DNA of 64,000 bases from Neocallimastix lanati (nom. inval.) (Eukaryota > Neocallimastigomycota > Neocallimastigomycetes > Neocallimastigales > Neocallimastigaceae). Positions 42,943-54,637 of the stretch are shown in pieces. The stretch lies in NCBI GenBank assembly GCA_016946835.1, contig JACVTC010000098.1:369501-433500 (forward strand), read 5' to 3'. Made by a program: the position numbers and the translations under genes. Numbering within the stretch: the stretch's first letter is position 1; the number at the start of each line of letters is the position of its first letter. A model generated the notes under the pieces. That model was not told the DNA's origin, did no database searches, and was given only the letters and a program-made list of their open reading frames with translations.

Positions 42943-44675
42943 TTTAAAAAAGCTCGAAAATACTATGTATTTCAGCAAGTTGTACTATGCGGGAATTTTT
43001 TCCTTCCTAACAAATAAAAAAGAAATAAAACCAAGAAGTAACATCTTTAAAATAGATAGTGTGGTGTCCACTAAACTCTCCCCGGATTCATCATTTATTG
43101 AACTACTAGGGCGAGATTCGTCCTTCGTAGAAATAGATGATGATCCTGTATTATCATTATGCCTTATCAGTACGACGTCGACGCTCTTGGTTAAGTTTGG
43201 TATTTTACAATACCTATCAAATAATAGCTCAAACGAACTACTTATGATTGGTATTGCCCTTGTTAAGAATTCCGCCAAGCCCACAATTTTTGGAACAGGT
43301 GACTCAGATGAACCTTTGAAAGGTAGTTCATTTAATTGTCTCTGTTCCCCACTATCGAAATGTAGCTCATTTAAAACTAAAGTCCCACCAAGAAGGAACA
43401 AGTATATATAATGATTGATATAATCTTCAAAATCAGAAATAGAATCATAGGAAGAAGGATGATTAAACACTTTAATCTTCCTAGCGAACAAAACATATAG
43501 AGATCATCAATGAAATTTAAAGAATTCCATCTAAAAGATGCAAGAGCATTGCATTTAAAAATCCAATGTTCAAAAGATTGGTTACCTTCGCCACAACAGG
43601 GGCAAGATTTGGGACAATCTTCTGAAACTCTACCCATTCTAATAGCAACAGTAGTATTGTATTTATAATCACTTCGTAAACGTATAATCCACGAAAACCC
43701 TAAGCTGAATTGGAGATATTTTAAGCTAAGCATAATAATAGCTTTATTGTTTGAGAACTTATTACAATCGTAATTTTGACCTTTAATATCTTGAAATTTG
43801 GAAACTGATTTCCAGTAACATTCTATAATATCGTCATATTTTTCACATTTATATTTTTTGATTTTTTTATACAGTGTTCTAGATTCTTTAGTCCAGGAAT
43901 AATAAGGCATTTTGGGAATAGATTTAATAAGATCCTTTATAATCCTTTATAATGCAGTTTGATTTACACCATTTTGCAAATGATTTAATCTGTAAGATAC
44001 CAGCAATAGGAGGAATGTTTAGATCTCGAGATAAAGCATAAGTACTCATAGTAGAATTATGTCTAATATAGTCATTATTTTCTGAACTTGTTTTATCATT
44101 TTTAGAGAAGGAGCCGATACACCAAAATAGACCAGTATTAATTAATGTTTGAATTCTAGCCGTTCTAGATTTGTTTGAACCAAGTAAAGGAGAATAATAA
44201 ATTACTTTACCAATAACAAAGGATTGAAGAACTTTTTTCTTGTAAGCAATAGGAATAAGTTTATTTGAAAAGAAACGTGTAAATGAAAGAAGGGATTTTC
44301 TAACTTTAAAATGTATGTGAGATAAAATGTGTTCTAGTAAGAGATCATCAGAAAAAGGAATACCATGATAAATATAACTAGAAACTTTAGGAATAGCATT
44401 CATTCCTAAATAGAAAGTCGGGTCACTATAGTTTGGAGGAGATTGGAAGTTCATTGGTTTTATAACCATTGTTGCACATTTTTCAATACCAAAAGTCATT
44501 TCATTTAAATTAGCCCATCTATGTACCTTTTTTAATAATTTTTCTAAATTTTTTGCACTTGGAGCAATGAGAACAACATCATCAGCAAAGAGTCCACCAC
44601 AACACTTTTTTCTTCCAATATTAACACCATACTTTTCACAATCATTTAATATATCATTGATGAATAAATTGAATG
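42943..44675 (-). mobile_element. LINE-B fragment on the reverse strand
   Basis: This copy is very similar to 7090-8815 of the full element but lacks both ends. It starts inside the RT (FNLFINDILNDCEKYG, 44675) and ends in the 3' UTR (..TATTTTCGAGCTTTTTT) with no poly(A). Three reverse-strand ORFs, 43924-44679, 43377-43910 and 42985-43491, cover the protein in successive frames, so it is a frameshifted pseudogene. FADDVVLIAP is intact, and so is the full CPKSCPCCGEGNQSFEHWIFKC cluster. The absence of the last ~120 nt of the UTR and the poly(A) suggests loss after insertion or arrival by another route. Confidence 0.9.
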
Positions 44676-44689
44676 CCACTAAAAATGAA

Positions 44690-44765
44690 ATTAATTTGAA
44701 ATTAAATGAAAAAAGCTATACATTGGGTCTTATTCACTTTTAAAGCCCACTTATCTTAATGAAAA
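44690..44765 (+). pseudogene. Ankyrin-repeat pseudogene, part beyond the LINE
   Basis: EINLKLNEKSYTLGLIHF and a stop, followed by SPL, resembles the ankyrin unit EINEKEINYDWYPLLY of 42640-42935. It is consistent with one ankyrin gene having been split by the LINE fragment. Confidence 0.5.
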
Positions 44766-44929
44766 AAAAAATAAAATAAAAATAAAAAAAAAATGGGAGA
44801 AGTGAAATACGTAATAGAACAATAATAACAATAATAATAGAGATGATGATATATTATTAACAATAATAATATTGAAAAAATGAATAAGTTAATTCTTTGT
44901 AGTATGGACGTCGATGTGGAAAATAAATA

Positions 44930-45023
44930 TTAAATCATTACTATATATGTTTCTTTATAAAATTGATATCAATAATATATTTTGATTAAATTTATATTAT
45001 TACGAAAATAATACATATTATAT
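44930..45023 (+). repeat. Dispersed 95-bp repeat, copy 1
   Basis: ATTAAATCATTACTATATAT..AAAATTGATATCAATAATAT..GAAAATAATACATAT matches 54143-54237 with only about three differences. At the second site it ends exactly at a copia LTR. Confidence 0.85.
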
Positions 45024-47933
45024 ATAACAATATATTTATATAAGAAAGTAAGAAGTAAATTTTGTTATAAACTAAGATATACTTCTTAATTTCAATTTAA
45101 AAAAAAGAAAAAAATAAAATAAAATAAAATAAAATAAAATAAAATATAATATAATATAATATAATATAATATAATATAATATAATATAATAACAATTAAA
45201 ACATATAAGAATAAATGATAATTTTATATATTTTATATCATATTTTAATAGTATATTTTAATACTATTTTTAACATATATAATATGCTTTCCTTTAACAT
45301 TTTTACAAGATTGTATTTTAAGTATATTTTAGTTGATCAAAATAACTTTTTTAGTGTTAAAAATAGTATATATATATATATATATATTTTTAATTTTCGT
45401 TTATATATTAAAATACTGTTAAATTATTATTCTCAAAATAGATTAAATATTTCAATCAAAATTTGGTTAAAGTTTTGGTTTAATTTTTGGTTCAAAATAC
45501 TATGTTTCATGATTTGATTCAATATTTGGTTAAAAATACAACATTTCTTTAGTTCTAAAATTTTTACAAGCCTATAACATAATCTTGCAAAATTAATGTT
45601 CTATAATTATAAAAAATTTAATCAAAAGAACATGTTATTAAAAACAGCTATATTTTTATGATTATACAACATTTACATTGCACTTGGAAGAAGTATATCA
45701 CCATAGTATGCTTTACCTAAGATAAATTCTTCAATTTTTTTTCAAAGATAGTAATACTGAGAGAAACAAAATGAATTAAAAATTTTGGCAGATTCAATTT
45801 TGAACTAATTATTTGGTTCATTATATTTTATAATATGCACATCTATATTAACAAAATTAAAAATTAAATTTCTTTAAAGCTTTCATAAAAAGAAAAGAAA
45901 ATGATAAAAAAAATTGAATTTTTTTTTCTCTATTTTTTTATATCTCTATTAATTTATTTATTAATCAAATATAAAAATAAAAAATAAAGTAATTTAAAAA
46001 TATGTATATATAAAATTAATTAAATAACTAAAACCAAACAAAAGAAAAAATAATAATAATAATGATAATATTTATAATAAATAATAATAATAATAATTAT
46101 GATAATAATTACTAATTTTAAATCTTTTTTTTTTTTTAATTCTTATTCTTCATATTAAATAATATAATATTTATTATTCTAAATAATTATTAATAGCTAA
46201 TAATATTATTTTTTTATGATTTGTTACAAAATTACTATCTAAAATTGTTTTTTTAATGTTTCTAAAATAGAATTATAATAATAATTTTAATAAAAAAATA
46301 CATACATTTATATACATTCTAAATATATTATACTTTATTAGGTACTGAAAAATTTTTTAAAAAAAAAATTTAAATTGTTATTTATTAATTTTAATTTATT
46401 TTCTTTTTAATATATTCAACAAAGATTAATTATTAATAATTGAGATTAAATATGTTTCAAATTTTAATTTTTCATATAATTTTATTTAAATAAATTTTGA
46501 AGACTAATACAAAAAAAGAAAGTTAAATGTTGGTAATAGCAATAAGGAAATGATACAAATAATCAATTCATAAAATTATATTTGACAAATAATTAATATT
46601 GAAGGAGAAAAAAAAAAAAAAAAAAAAAAGACATTATCTGGAAATTTACATATTTTTGTAGATAATAAATTAGTTTAATGTCAATATTTATGAGCTATAC
46701 AACATAACTACATATGTCATGGAAAACTTTAAAAAAAATATTTTTAAAAATAATTTGAACTGTTTATATTTAATAATTAATAAAATATAATAAAATTTAT
46801 ATGATTTAAATTTAGTAATAGTTATATCTTGTTAATGAGCAAGATTAAATCATTAATAAATTTTTAATATTATTTTAATAATTATTTTTAATTTTATTTC
46901 CTTTTAAAAATAAAAATTATAAACATATTAATTTATTATAAAAACAATAAAGATTTTATTTTATTTTATTTTTATTTTTATTTTATTTCTAATTATTTTT
47001 ATTTTTTTTTATTTTTATTTCATTTTTATTTTTATTTTATTTTATTTTTATTTTATTTTTATTTTATTTTTATTTTATTTTTATTTTTATTTTATTTTTA
47101 TTTTATTTTTATTTTATTTTATTTTATTTTATTTTATTTTATTTTTATTTTATTTTATTTTTATTTTTATCATTTATCTTAATAAATATTTTATGATCTA
47201 TCTTCAAAAAAAAAAAATAAATAAATAAATAAATAAGTAAATAAAATAAAATAATAGTAATAAAAAAAAATAATAAAAAATATAATAAAAATAATATAAA
47301 AATAAAAAATAATAAAAATAAAATAATAATAAAAATAATAGAAATAAAATAATAAAAAATAATAAAAAATAAGATAATAATAAAAATAATAATAATATAA
47401 AATAATAAATAATAATAATAATAATTAAATAGTAAAGTAATATAAAAGAGTAAAGTATTAATAAATATGAAATAAAAAATAGTAATAAAAAAAAATAAAA
47501 TAAAATAGTATAGAATATATTAAAGTATTAATAAAAATAAATATTAAAGTATTAATAAATATAAAAAAAAATAGTATAGTATATTAAAGTATTAATAAAA
47601 ATGAGAATAATAAATTTTAGAATTTAAGAAAATTTTTACATTAATCTATTTTAAAATACAGAATAAATTAGAATAAATTGTTTTAATATGATGTATATAT
47701 TGTATAGTATAATTCACATATATTTAATTATATTGTATAAAAATATAAATTATTTAGATTTTTTTTTTTTATACATTTGAACAATACTAAAATTTAGAAC
47801 TAAAATGTTTAATTTTGGTTTAGCTAAATGTTTCATATAATGCTTTATTCATAGTATTATCCATATATAAAATAAAAATAAAGGAAATCTAAATTAATAT
47901 ATTTATTAAAATAATTATGTTTATTAAAAATTA
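45024..47933. other. AT-rich spacer with microsatellites and one faint coding relic
   Basis: AAAAT/AATAT microsatellite lies at 45110-45190 and ATTTT microsatellite at about 46950-47170, followed by AAT-rich tracts to 47600. At about 45640-45800 the reverse strand reads ESAKIFNSFCFSQYYYL, a stop, then KKIEEFILGKAYYGDILLPS. This is a possible fragment of an unrecognised gene. The forward ORF at 45215-45517 is low complexity. Confidence 0.5.
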
Positions 47934-47942
47934 AATTTAAGC

Positions 47943-47978
<36 letters not shown>

Positions 47979-47998
47979 ATATAAAATTAAATTATTTA
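47934..47998 (+). repeat. ~65-bp direct repeat, left of the foldback element
   Basis: TTAAATTTAAGCATATTAAA, a poly(A) of about 25-30, then TTATATAAAATTAAATTATT recurs at about 50562-50627. The pair brackets the foldback element with about 75 and 520 bp of extra sequence. Confidence 0.75.
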
Positions 47999-48074
47999 TT
48001 GATAAAGTACGCCTTTGGTTCAAGTTCTCTTGTTGGGAGAAGTTTTATAAAATTGTTATTTAATTATAAAATTT

Positions 48075-48478
48075 GAGTGTGTGTCATTTCGCAAAAATTC
48101 ATTTCGGAAAAGTTTCATTTCGCAAAATTTTTTGTGTCATTTCGCAAAAGTTCATTTCGCAAAAATTTCATTTCGGAAAAGTTTCATTTCGCAAAATTTT
48201 AATAAATAGATAAATAAATAATAAAATAAATAAATAAATAAATAATAAAAAAATAAAAAAAAAGAATTATAAAATATAAAATATAAAATAAAAAATAAAA
48301 AATAAAAAAAAAAAAAAATAAAAAATATAAAATATAAAATATAAAATATAAAATATAAAATATAAAAAAAAAATATAAAGTATAAAATATAAAAATATAA
48401 AATAAAAAAAAATATATATATATAAAATAAAAAATAAAAAAAATAAAAAATATAAAATATAAAATAAAAATAAAAAAT

Positions 48479-48509
<31 letters not shown>

Positions 48510-48894
48510 AAAATATATATATATATATAAAATAAAAAATTAAAAATAAAAATAAAAAGTATAAAATAAAAAATAAAAAAAAATATAAAAAATATAAAAA
48601 ATAAAAAATAAAAATATAAAATAAAAAATAAAAAATAAAAAAAAATATAAAAAAATATAAAAAATATAAAATAAAAATATAATTATAAAATATAAAATAT
48701 AAAATAAAAAATAAAAAATAAAAAAAAAAAAAAATAAAAAATATAAAATATAAAATATAAAATATAAAATATAAAATATAAAAAAAAAATATAAAGTATA
48801 AAATATAAAAATATAAAATAAAAAAAAATATATATATATAAAATAAAAAATAAAAAAAATAAAAAATATAAAATATAAAATAAAAATAAAAAAT

Positions 48895-48925
<31 letters not shown>

Positions 48926-50038
48926 AAAATATATATATATATATAAAATAAAAAATTAAAAATAAAAATAAAAAGTATAAAATAAAAAATAAAAAAAAAT
49001 AAAAAAAATATAAAAAATAAAAAATAAAAATATAAAATAAAAAATAAAAAATAAAAAAAAATATAAAAAAATATAAAAAATATAAAATAAAAATATAAGA
49101 TATAAAATAAAAAATAAAAAAATATAAAATAAAAAATAAAAATAAATAAATAAAAATATAAAAAATATAAAATAAAAATATAAAATATAAAATATAAAAT
49201 AAAAAAAAATATAAAATATAAAATATAAAATATAAAATATAAAATATAAAATATAAAATATAAAATATAAAATATAAAATATAAAATATAAAATATAAAA
49301 TATAAAATATAAAATAAAAAATAGATACCACCTAAAATCATCCTAATTTTGTGCTACTTTTAAGTCCCTTTTTTATGATGTCCTCATCTTTTTTTTTTTT
49401 TTTTTTTTTTACTGAATTATTTATAAATATTTCTATTTCTTTTATTAAAAAAATTTATTAGCAATTTAAGATTTTTAAAATACTGCGCAAGGACTTAAAA
49501 GGTGTAAAATGATCAATTAATTATTTAAATATTATTTTTTAATATTTTTTTTAATAATTATATTTTAAATTTAACAATTATATTTTAAATTATTATACTT
49601 TACATCTTTTAAATTATTAATACTTATTTTTTTTATATATATATAAAATTCTTATATATATTTTAAAAAATTATAAAACGTTTAAAACATATGATAAAAT
49701 ATTTTATTTTTTTAAAGCATTAATTCTAATGAATATTTATTATTATATAATGTATATTTAATATATATATGTCCATATATATATGTATATTTTTTTTAAA
49801 AAAATTTAATTTTAAAATTTATTTATTTATTATAGTTTTATATATTTATTTTTATTTATTTAGTTTTTTATTTAAATTTTATATATTATTTATTTATTTT
49901 ATTATTAATTTATTTATTTATTAAAAATTTTGCGAAATGAAACTTTTCCGAAATGAAATTTTGCGAAATGAAACTTTTTATGTAAATTTTCCGAAATGAA
50001 ACTTTCCTAAATGAAATTTTGCGAAATGCTCCTCCCCC
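48075..50038. mobile_element. Foldback-type transposable element
   Basis: Both ends are made of short tandem repeats of TTTCATTTCGCAAAA / TTTCATTTCGGAAAA type in opposite orientation: left 48085-48200, right 49927-50030. The inner edges also match (CGCAAAATTTTAATAAATA). The outer ends are GAGTGTGTGTCATTTCGC on the left and, reverse-complemented, GGGGGAGGAGCATTTCGC on the right. The element is flanked by a perfect 9-bp direct repeat, ATAAAATTT (48066-48074 and 50039-50047). The interior is AAAAT/ATAAA low complexity (48200-49330), with a duplicated block of period about 420 bp, and a more complex 49330-49930. No transposase ORF; the 380-aa and 263-aa reverse ORFs (48199-49341) are Tyr/Phe/Ile low-complexity artefacts. 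Long repetitive inverted ends plus a 9-bp duplication fit Foldback/Mutator-like non-autonomous elements. Confidence 0.7.
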
Positions 50039-50334
50039 ATAAAATTTATTTATTTATTTAAAAATAATTATAAAATTTATTAATACATGTATTTATTATT
50101 CGAAAATATAAAATAATTATAATATAATTTTGGCATAAAACTGTGCTGCAAAGAATAATTATAAAGAATTATTCTTGTTTTTATATTTGAAATTCATAAT
50201 AAACTATATTTAATATAAAAGTATAAAATAAAATATAAAATATTCATAAAATATTAATAAAAATATAAATTTATTATAATTAATAAAATATTAATATAAA
50301 ATAATAGTTATTAAAATAATTAAAAATATAATTT

Positions 50335-50550
50335 CAATTTTAACATAACATAAAATTTATGTAATAAATTTTATGTTTACATTAATTTTTATGTTCTTTC
50401 ATAATTTTATGTCTTTACATAATTTTAATTTTCTCACGTTATTTTCGATCACTTTTATTTATATCACGAGTTTGCAAATGATTTATTAATTTATTTTTAT
50501 GTAATTATTAATAAAATAATTTATTAATAATTAAAGTTTTTATTTAAGTT
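50335..50550 (-). repeat. Dispersed ~220-bp repeat, copy 2 (reverse)
   Basis: The reverse complement aligns with 37205-37425, best over TTTAATTATTAATAAATTAT..ACATAAAAATAAATTAATAA and the palindrome-like end near 50345-50375. It is non-coding. Confidence 0.65.
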
Positions 50551-50561
50551 TTATATCAATT

Positions 50562-50627
50562 AAATTTAAGCATATTAAAAAAAAAAAAAAAAAAAAAAAA
50601 ATTATATAAAATTAAATTATTTATTTA
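50562..50627 (+). repeat. ~65-bp direct repeat, right of the foldback element
   Basis: Second copy of 47934-47998, with a shorter poly(A). Confidence 0.75.
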
Positions 50628-51493
50628 AGGTTAAATATTGACTAATAATTAAATTTTAATGATCAAAGATATTCAATAAACATAATATTATATTTTTCTA
50701 TAATTATTTTTGAAAAGGATAATGACATATCACAATGTATTAATAAACAATAATCTTTCTAGCTGATATGAATCACCACTGGATTAATATAATACATATT
50801 AAAATTTTTTTGTTAATAATCTTATAAAACAAAAATTTTAATAGTACATATTTTGTTTTCTTAAATAATTGATTCAATAAGATAAAAAGGAATTATAATT
50901 AAAGCTAAATTATTGAATTTTATTAGATTAAGAGACCTTAAAGATGTAAAAAAAAAAAAAAATCTTATTTTAATAATAATAATTATAATAATAAATAATA
51001 AATAATTAATAATATATAATAATAAATTATATTTAATAATATTTAATAATATTTAATATTAAATAGTACAATAAATAGTAATAAATAATTTTAATATATA
51101 TATAATTTGAATTTTTATATGTAAATAAATTAATAAAAATTTTTAATATTAAATAAACTTTTATTAATTATTGTGTAACAATAGAAGTATTAAAATTATT
51201 TTGTGTAGAAAAACATTTTGAAACTAAATAAAAAATATTCACAATCCTTAAATTCAATTGTTCTATTATTCTTTTTCTTTTTTTTTTCTTTTTTTAATTA
51301 AAAAAGATAACCAATATTTCTAAAGTACTTAGCTTTACTACAATAAATTTATATTAGTTTAAATGTAAATAAACTTTTTTTTTTTTAATATTAAAATTAT
51401 ATATAAAAATCATTAAATTTTTCATTTTTTAAAAAAACTATATTAAATAGATATTTAATAATTTAAATTTAGTATATTAATAAAAAAAAAAAA
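50628..51493. other. AT-rich spacer upstream of the KTLP-repeat gene
   Basis: No gene is seen. A-runs and T-rich tracts directly precede the start codon at 51494, a pattern also seen before the GH5 genes. Confidence 0.5.
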
Positions 51494-52573
51494 ATGAACT
51501 ACACTTATTTAGTCTGTTTGTTTTTAAGTTTGGTTGTTGCTATTAATGCTGCAACTAAAACACTTCCAGGTAGTAAAACTCTTCCAAACCTTTCTTCCAC
51601 TAAGACTCTCCCAGCTAAGTCAACTTCCAAGACTCTTCCATCAAAATCTACCTCTAAGACTCTTCCAGCTAAGTCAACTTCCAAGACTCTTCCATCAAAA
51701 TCTACCTCTAAGACTCTTCCAGCTAAGTCAACTTCCAAGACTCTTCCATCAAAGTCTACCTCTAAGACTCTTCCACCAAAGTCTACAACTGCTAAGGTTC
51801 TTCCAAAGCCTACGACTCTAAGACAAATTTCTACTACTCGTTCACCAAAGCATTCTCATTATACTGCTCCACCAAATTATACTACGAGAGTTCTTCCACC
51901 AAAATCTACTACTTCTAAAATTCTTCCATCAAAGTCTACCTCTAAGACTCTTCCACCAAAGTCTACAACTGCTAAGGTTCTTCCAAAGCCTACGACTCTA
52001 AGACAAATTTCTACTACTCGTTCACCAAAGCATTCTCATTATACTGCTCCACCAAATTATACTACGAGAGTTCTTCCACCAAAATCTACTACTTCTAAAA
52101 TTCTTCCATCAAAGTCTACCTCTAAGACTCTTCCACCAAAGTCTACTACTTCTAAAACTCTTCCATCAAAGTCTACTACTTCTAAAACTCTTCCATCAAA
52201 GTCTACCTCTAAGACTCTTCCACCAAAGTCTACTACTTCTAAAACTCTTCCATCAAAGTCTACCTCTAAGACTCTTCCACCAAAGTCTACTACTTCTAAA
52301 ACTCTTCCATCAAAGTCTACCTCTAAGACTCTTCCACCAAAGTCTACTACTTCTAAAACTCTTCCATCTCCATCTAAATGTAATCCAGTTACTGTTACTG
52401 TTACCATTAAGGAAACAGTTACTGTTTATAGTAATGGTAATGGTAATGGTAATGATAGTCAATGTGCCGATAAATGGGCTCAATGTGGTGGTAATGGATT
52501 CAATGGTCCAACCTGCTGTAAGTCTGGTTCGACCTGCCAAAAATTAAATGATTACTACTCGCAATGTGTTTAA
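51494..52573 (+). CDS. Secreted KTLP-repeat protein with C-terminal CBM1
   Basis: 359 aa, intronless. The signal peptide is residues 1-19 ([19 protein letters not shown]). Residues about 20-290 are tandem Ser/Thr/Lys/Pro repeats built on SKTLPxKST (P-A/S/P-K-S-T variants). They would be extended, basic and probably heavily O-glycosylated. A longer unit with [20 protein letters not shown] and the following [20 protein letters not shown] occurs twice. A Val/Thr-rich stretch ([20 protein letters not shown]) precedes the CBM1 (about 323-359: [19 protein letters not shown], then a YYSQCV end). CBM1 binds crystalline cellulose. There is no catalytic domain and no dockerin, so a role as a wall- or cellulose-adhesion protein or a substrate anchor is inferred. 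The repeat number probably varies between strains. Confidence 0.9.
   Translation: MNYTYLVCLFLSLVVAINAATKTLPGSKTLPNLSSTKTLPAKSTSKTLPSKSTSKTLPAKSTSKTLPSKSTSKTLPAKSTSKTLPSKSTSKTLPPKSTTAKVLPKPTTLRQISTTRSPKHSHYTAPPNYTTRVLPPKSTTSKILPSKSTSKTLPPKSTTAKVLPKPTTLRQISTTRSPKHSHYTAPPNYTTRVLPPKSTTSKILPSKSTSKTLPPKSTTSKTLPSKSTTSKTLPSKSTSKTLPPKSTTSKTLPSKSTSKTLPPKSTTSKTLPSKSTSKTLPPKSTTSKTLPSPSKCNPVTVTVTIKETVTVYSNGNGNGNDSQCADKWAQCGGNGFNGPTCCKSGSTCQKLNDYYSQCV
51776..52135 (+). repeat. Exact 180-bp tandem duplication inside the KTLP gene
   Basis: 51776-51955 and 51956-52135 look identical base for base. The repeat is 60 codons, in frame. Shorter 27-30 bp KTLP units flank it on both sides. Confidence 0.85.
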
Positions 52574-53132
52574 ATTAATAATTCATAATTAATTATTTAT
52601 AATAATGTTATATTATATTTAATTAATAATAAAATACAGTATATAATAATCATTTAAAATAAAGGTAATGACAATGACTAAAATAATAAGAAATACTTTT
52701 AATTTTCTTTGTAATATTAAAAGTAAAGTAATTCATTTATATGAAATTAATATACTTCAAGTTAATATAAGATTATTGATTAATCAAATATTTATTTTAA
52801 TAAGAACAAACATATAAATAATTAAAAAATTACGAAAGAACAAGAAAATGAAAAAAAAAAAAAAAAAAAAAAAAGTATGAAATATATTATTAATTAATAT
52901 ATTATAACTATTTTTTAATTAAAAAGAAAGTTATGAAAAAAATATAATAAAAAAATTTTTTTTAAAAAAAGAAAAAAATAATAAAACCAGAGATAAATTT
53001 AAATTTATGAATTATTAAATAAAATACTATATATTTAAATTTATGAATTATTAAATATAATACTATAATATTTATATTTATGTATAAATATATGATTGAT
53101 GAAAAAAAATAATAACAATCATAAAAAATAAA

Positions 53133-53166
<34 letters not shown>

Positions 53167-53228
53167 ATATTAAAAATATTTTAATATTTTAAATAATAAA
53201 ATTTTAATAAAATTCAAGATATTTGAAT

Positions 53229-53303
<75 letters not shown>

Positions 53304-53599
53304 TAATAATTTTAAAATTTTTGGAAGTTTTGGAATTTCTTTTTATTTTTTTTTTTTTATTTAAAAATAAAAAGAATAAATAAGTATTATATATATAAGA
53401 AGAATATATTTTATTTAAAATATATGAAATTCTTTCTGAATTATAATGAATGAATTTTTTCAAGACAGAAGAAAAAATAATTTGAACTATAAAGTTGTAA
53501 TTAGTACGAATATTGTACTTCTTTTTTCCAAAAGAAATAGTGCAATTAGAAGTCCTGTTAATTCTCATCAATACACATTTACTAATAGCACAATTCCGA
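52574..53599. other. AT-rich spacer
   Basis: No gene is seen; poly(A) at 52853-52874 and (TTTA)n at about 53226-53305. A weak coding-like stretch begins near 53446 and leads into the LINE tail. Confidence 0.55.
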
Positions 53600-53978
53600 A
53601 CACAGAACCTATAGTAAATAATTCAATTTTTGATGATCTTTCTTGTAGTTCAGGGGAGAGTTTAGTGGATTACCACATTATCTATTTTAAAGATATTACT
53701 TTTTTGTTTAATTACTAACCCTAATTTAGATTTAATTGGTGATCACTGTTACTATACATAGTATACATCTCACTGAAATTTTTTTAACTTTTGAACTTAT
53801 TTTTATTTTTATTTCTATGATTAATTTAAATTTCTTATTTTTTAATTTTTTTATTATTTTTAATTTTACTTAATCTTTTACGTACATTTTATTGTTATCT
53901 TTAAATTATATAATGTATTTTTTTTTAAAAAAAAAAAAATAATAATATATAAAAATATTTTAATCTATTTAATAAAGC

Positions 53979-53990
<12 letters not shown>
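53600..53990 (+). mobile_element. Diverged LINE 3'-end fragment
   Basis: FDDLSCSSGESLVDYHIIYF, then KDITFLFNY and stop, matches the LINE-B C terminus (NDESGESLVDTTLSILRMLL). About 200 bp of T-rich 3' UTR and an A-run follow (53929-53939 or 53979-53993). It is too diverged to be a recent LINE-B copy, so it is an older or different family member. The in-frame region 53446-53600 may belong to the same relic. Confidence 0.6.
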
Positions 53991-54015
<25 letters not shown>

Positions 54016-54142
54016 TTAAAATAAATGATAAATATCTTGATATGCGGGACTTTTATGTGCAATAATTTATAAGCAGTGGGTTTTAAATAATGGTAGTTTA
54101 GTAAATTTTATTAATAAAATTATAATATTCGTACAATTATTA

Positions 54143-54237
54143 AATCATTACTATATATGTTTCTTTATAAAATTGATATCAATAATATATTTTGTTTAAA
54201 TTTATATTATTATGAAAATAATACATATAATATATAA
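54143..54237 (+). repeat. Dispersed 95-bp repeat, copy 2
   Basis: See 44930-45023. It ends exactly where the copia LTR begins at 54238. Confidence 0.85.
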
Positions 54238-54499
54238 TGTTCAAGGTTGTGGATTCAAAGAACACGAACAAGTATTACACCAAGTGTTTTAATATATATT
54301 TATTATATATTTTTATTTATTTATTTATTTATAAAAATACATGTATCTTTATTATTATAAAATCAACAAGAAAAAAAAAATAATTTTTAATTAAACTATA
54401 AAATAACTATATACATAATAAAATTATAATTAATGAGGCTTGTGTGGCATATTAGATATGTTATGCATAATGTTCATATAACATTGCTAATATTTAACA
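54238..54499 (-). mobile_element. 3' LTR of the reverse-strand Ty1/copia element
   Basis: Read on the reverse strand, this 262-bp block starts TGTTAAATATTAGCAATG and ends CACAACCTTGAACA, giving TG..CA ends. It lies immediately downstream of a polypurine tract and of the copia RNase H coding end. No matching 5' LTR is present at the other end of the element, so it has not been confirmed by a second copy. Confidence 0.65.
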
Positions 54500-54509
54500 T
54501 TCCCTCTAC
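54500..54509 (-). promoter_or_regulatory. Polypurine tract of the copia element
   Basis: Reverse-strand GTAGAGGGAA abuts the TG of the LTR, the expected position of the primer for plus-strand DNA synthesis. Confidence 0.6.
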
Positions 54510-54580
54510 ATTTTGCATTACATATTTACAAAAAAATAATTTTTTTTTTTTTTTATTTTCTATATTAAATTTGTATTAAT

Positions 54581-54636
<56 letters not shown>

Positions 54637-54637
54637 T

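Noticed and set aside
42857-43411. 184-aa forward ORF as a real gene
   Set aside because: It is antisense to the LINE-B C terminus with an ankyrin fragment in front; a similar antisense ORF (8349-8795) exists in the full LINE.
48199-49341. 380-aa and 263-aa reverse-strand ORFs
   Set aside because: They are made almost only of F, I, Y and L from AAAAT/ATAAA repeats; the open frames come from lack of complexity, not coding.
52057-52407. 116-aa reverse ORF with VLEVDFDGR repeats
   Set aside because: Antisense shadow of the KTLP repeat gene.
54587-54634. A-run after copia RNase H as evidence of a processed retrocopy
   Set aside because: A polypurine tract and an LTR follow further downstream, so the element is an ordinary LTR insertion with an expanded homopolymer.
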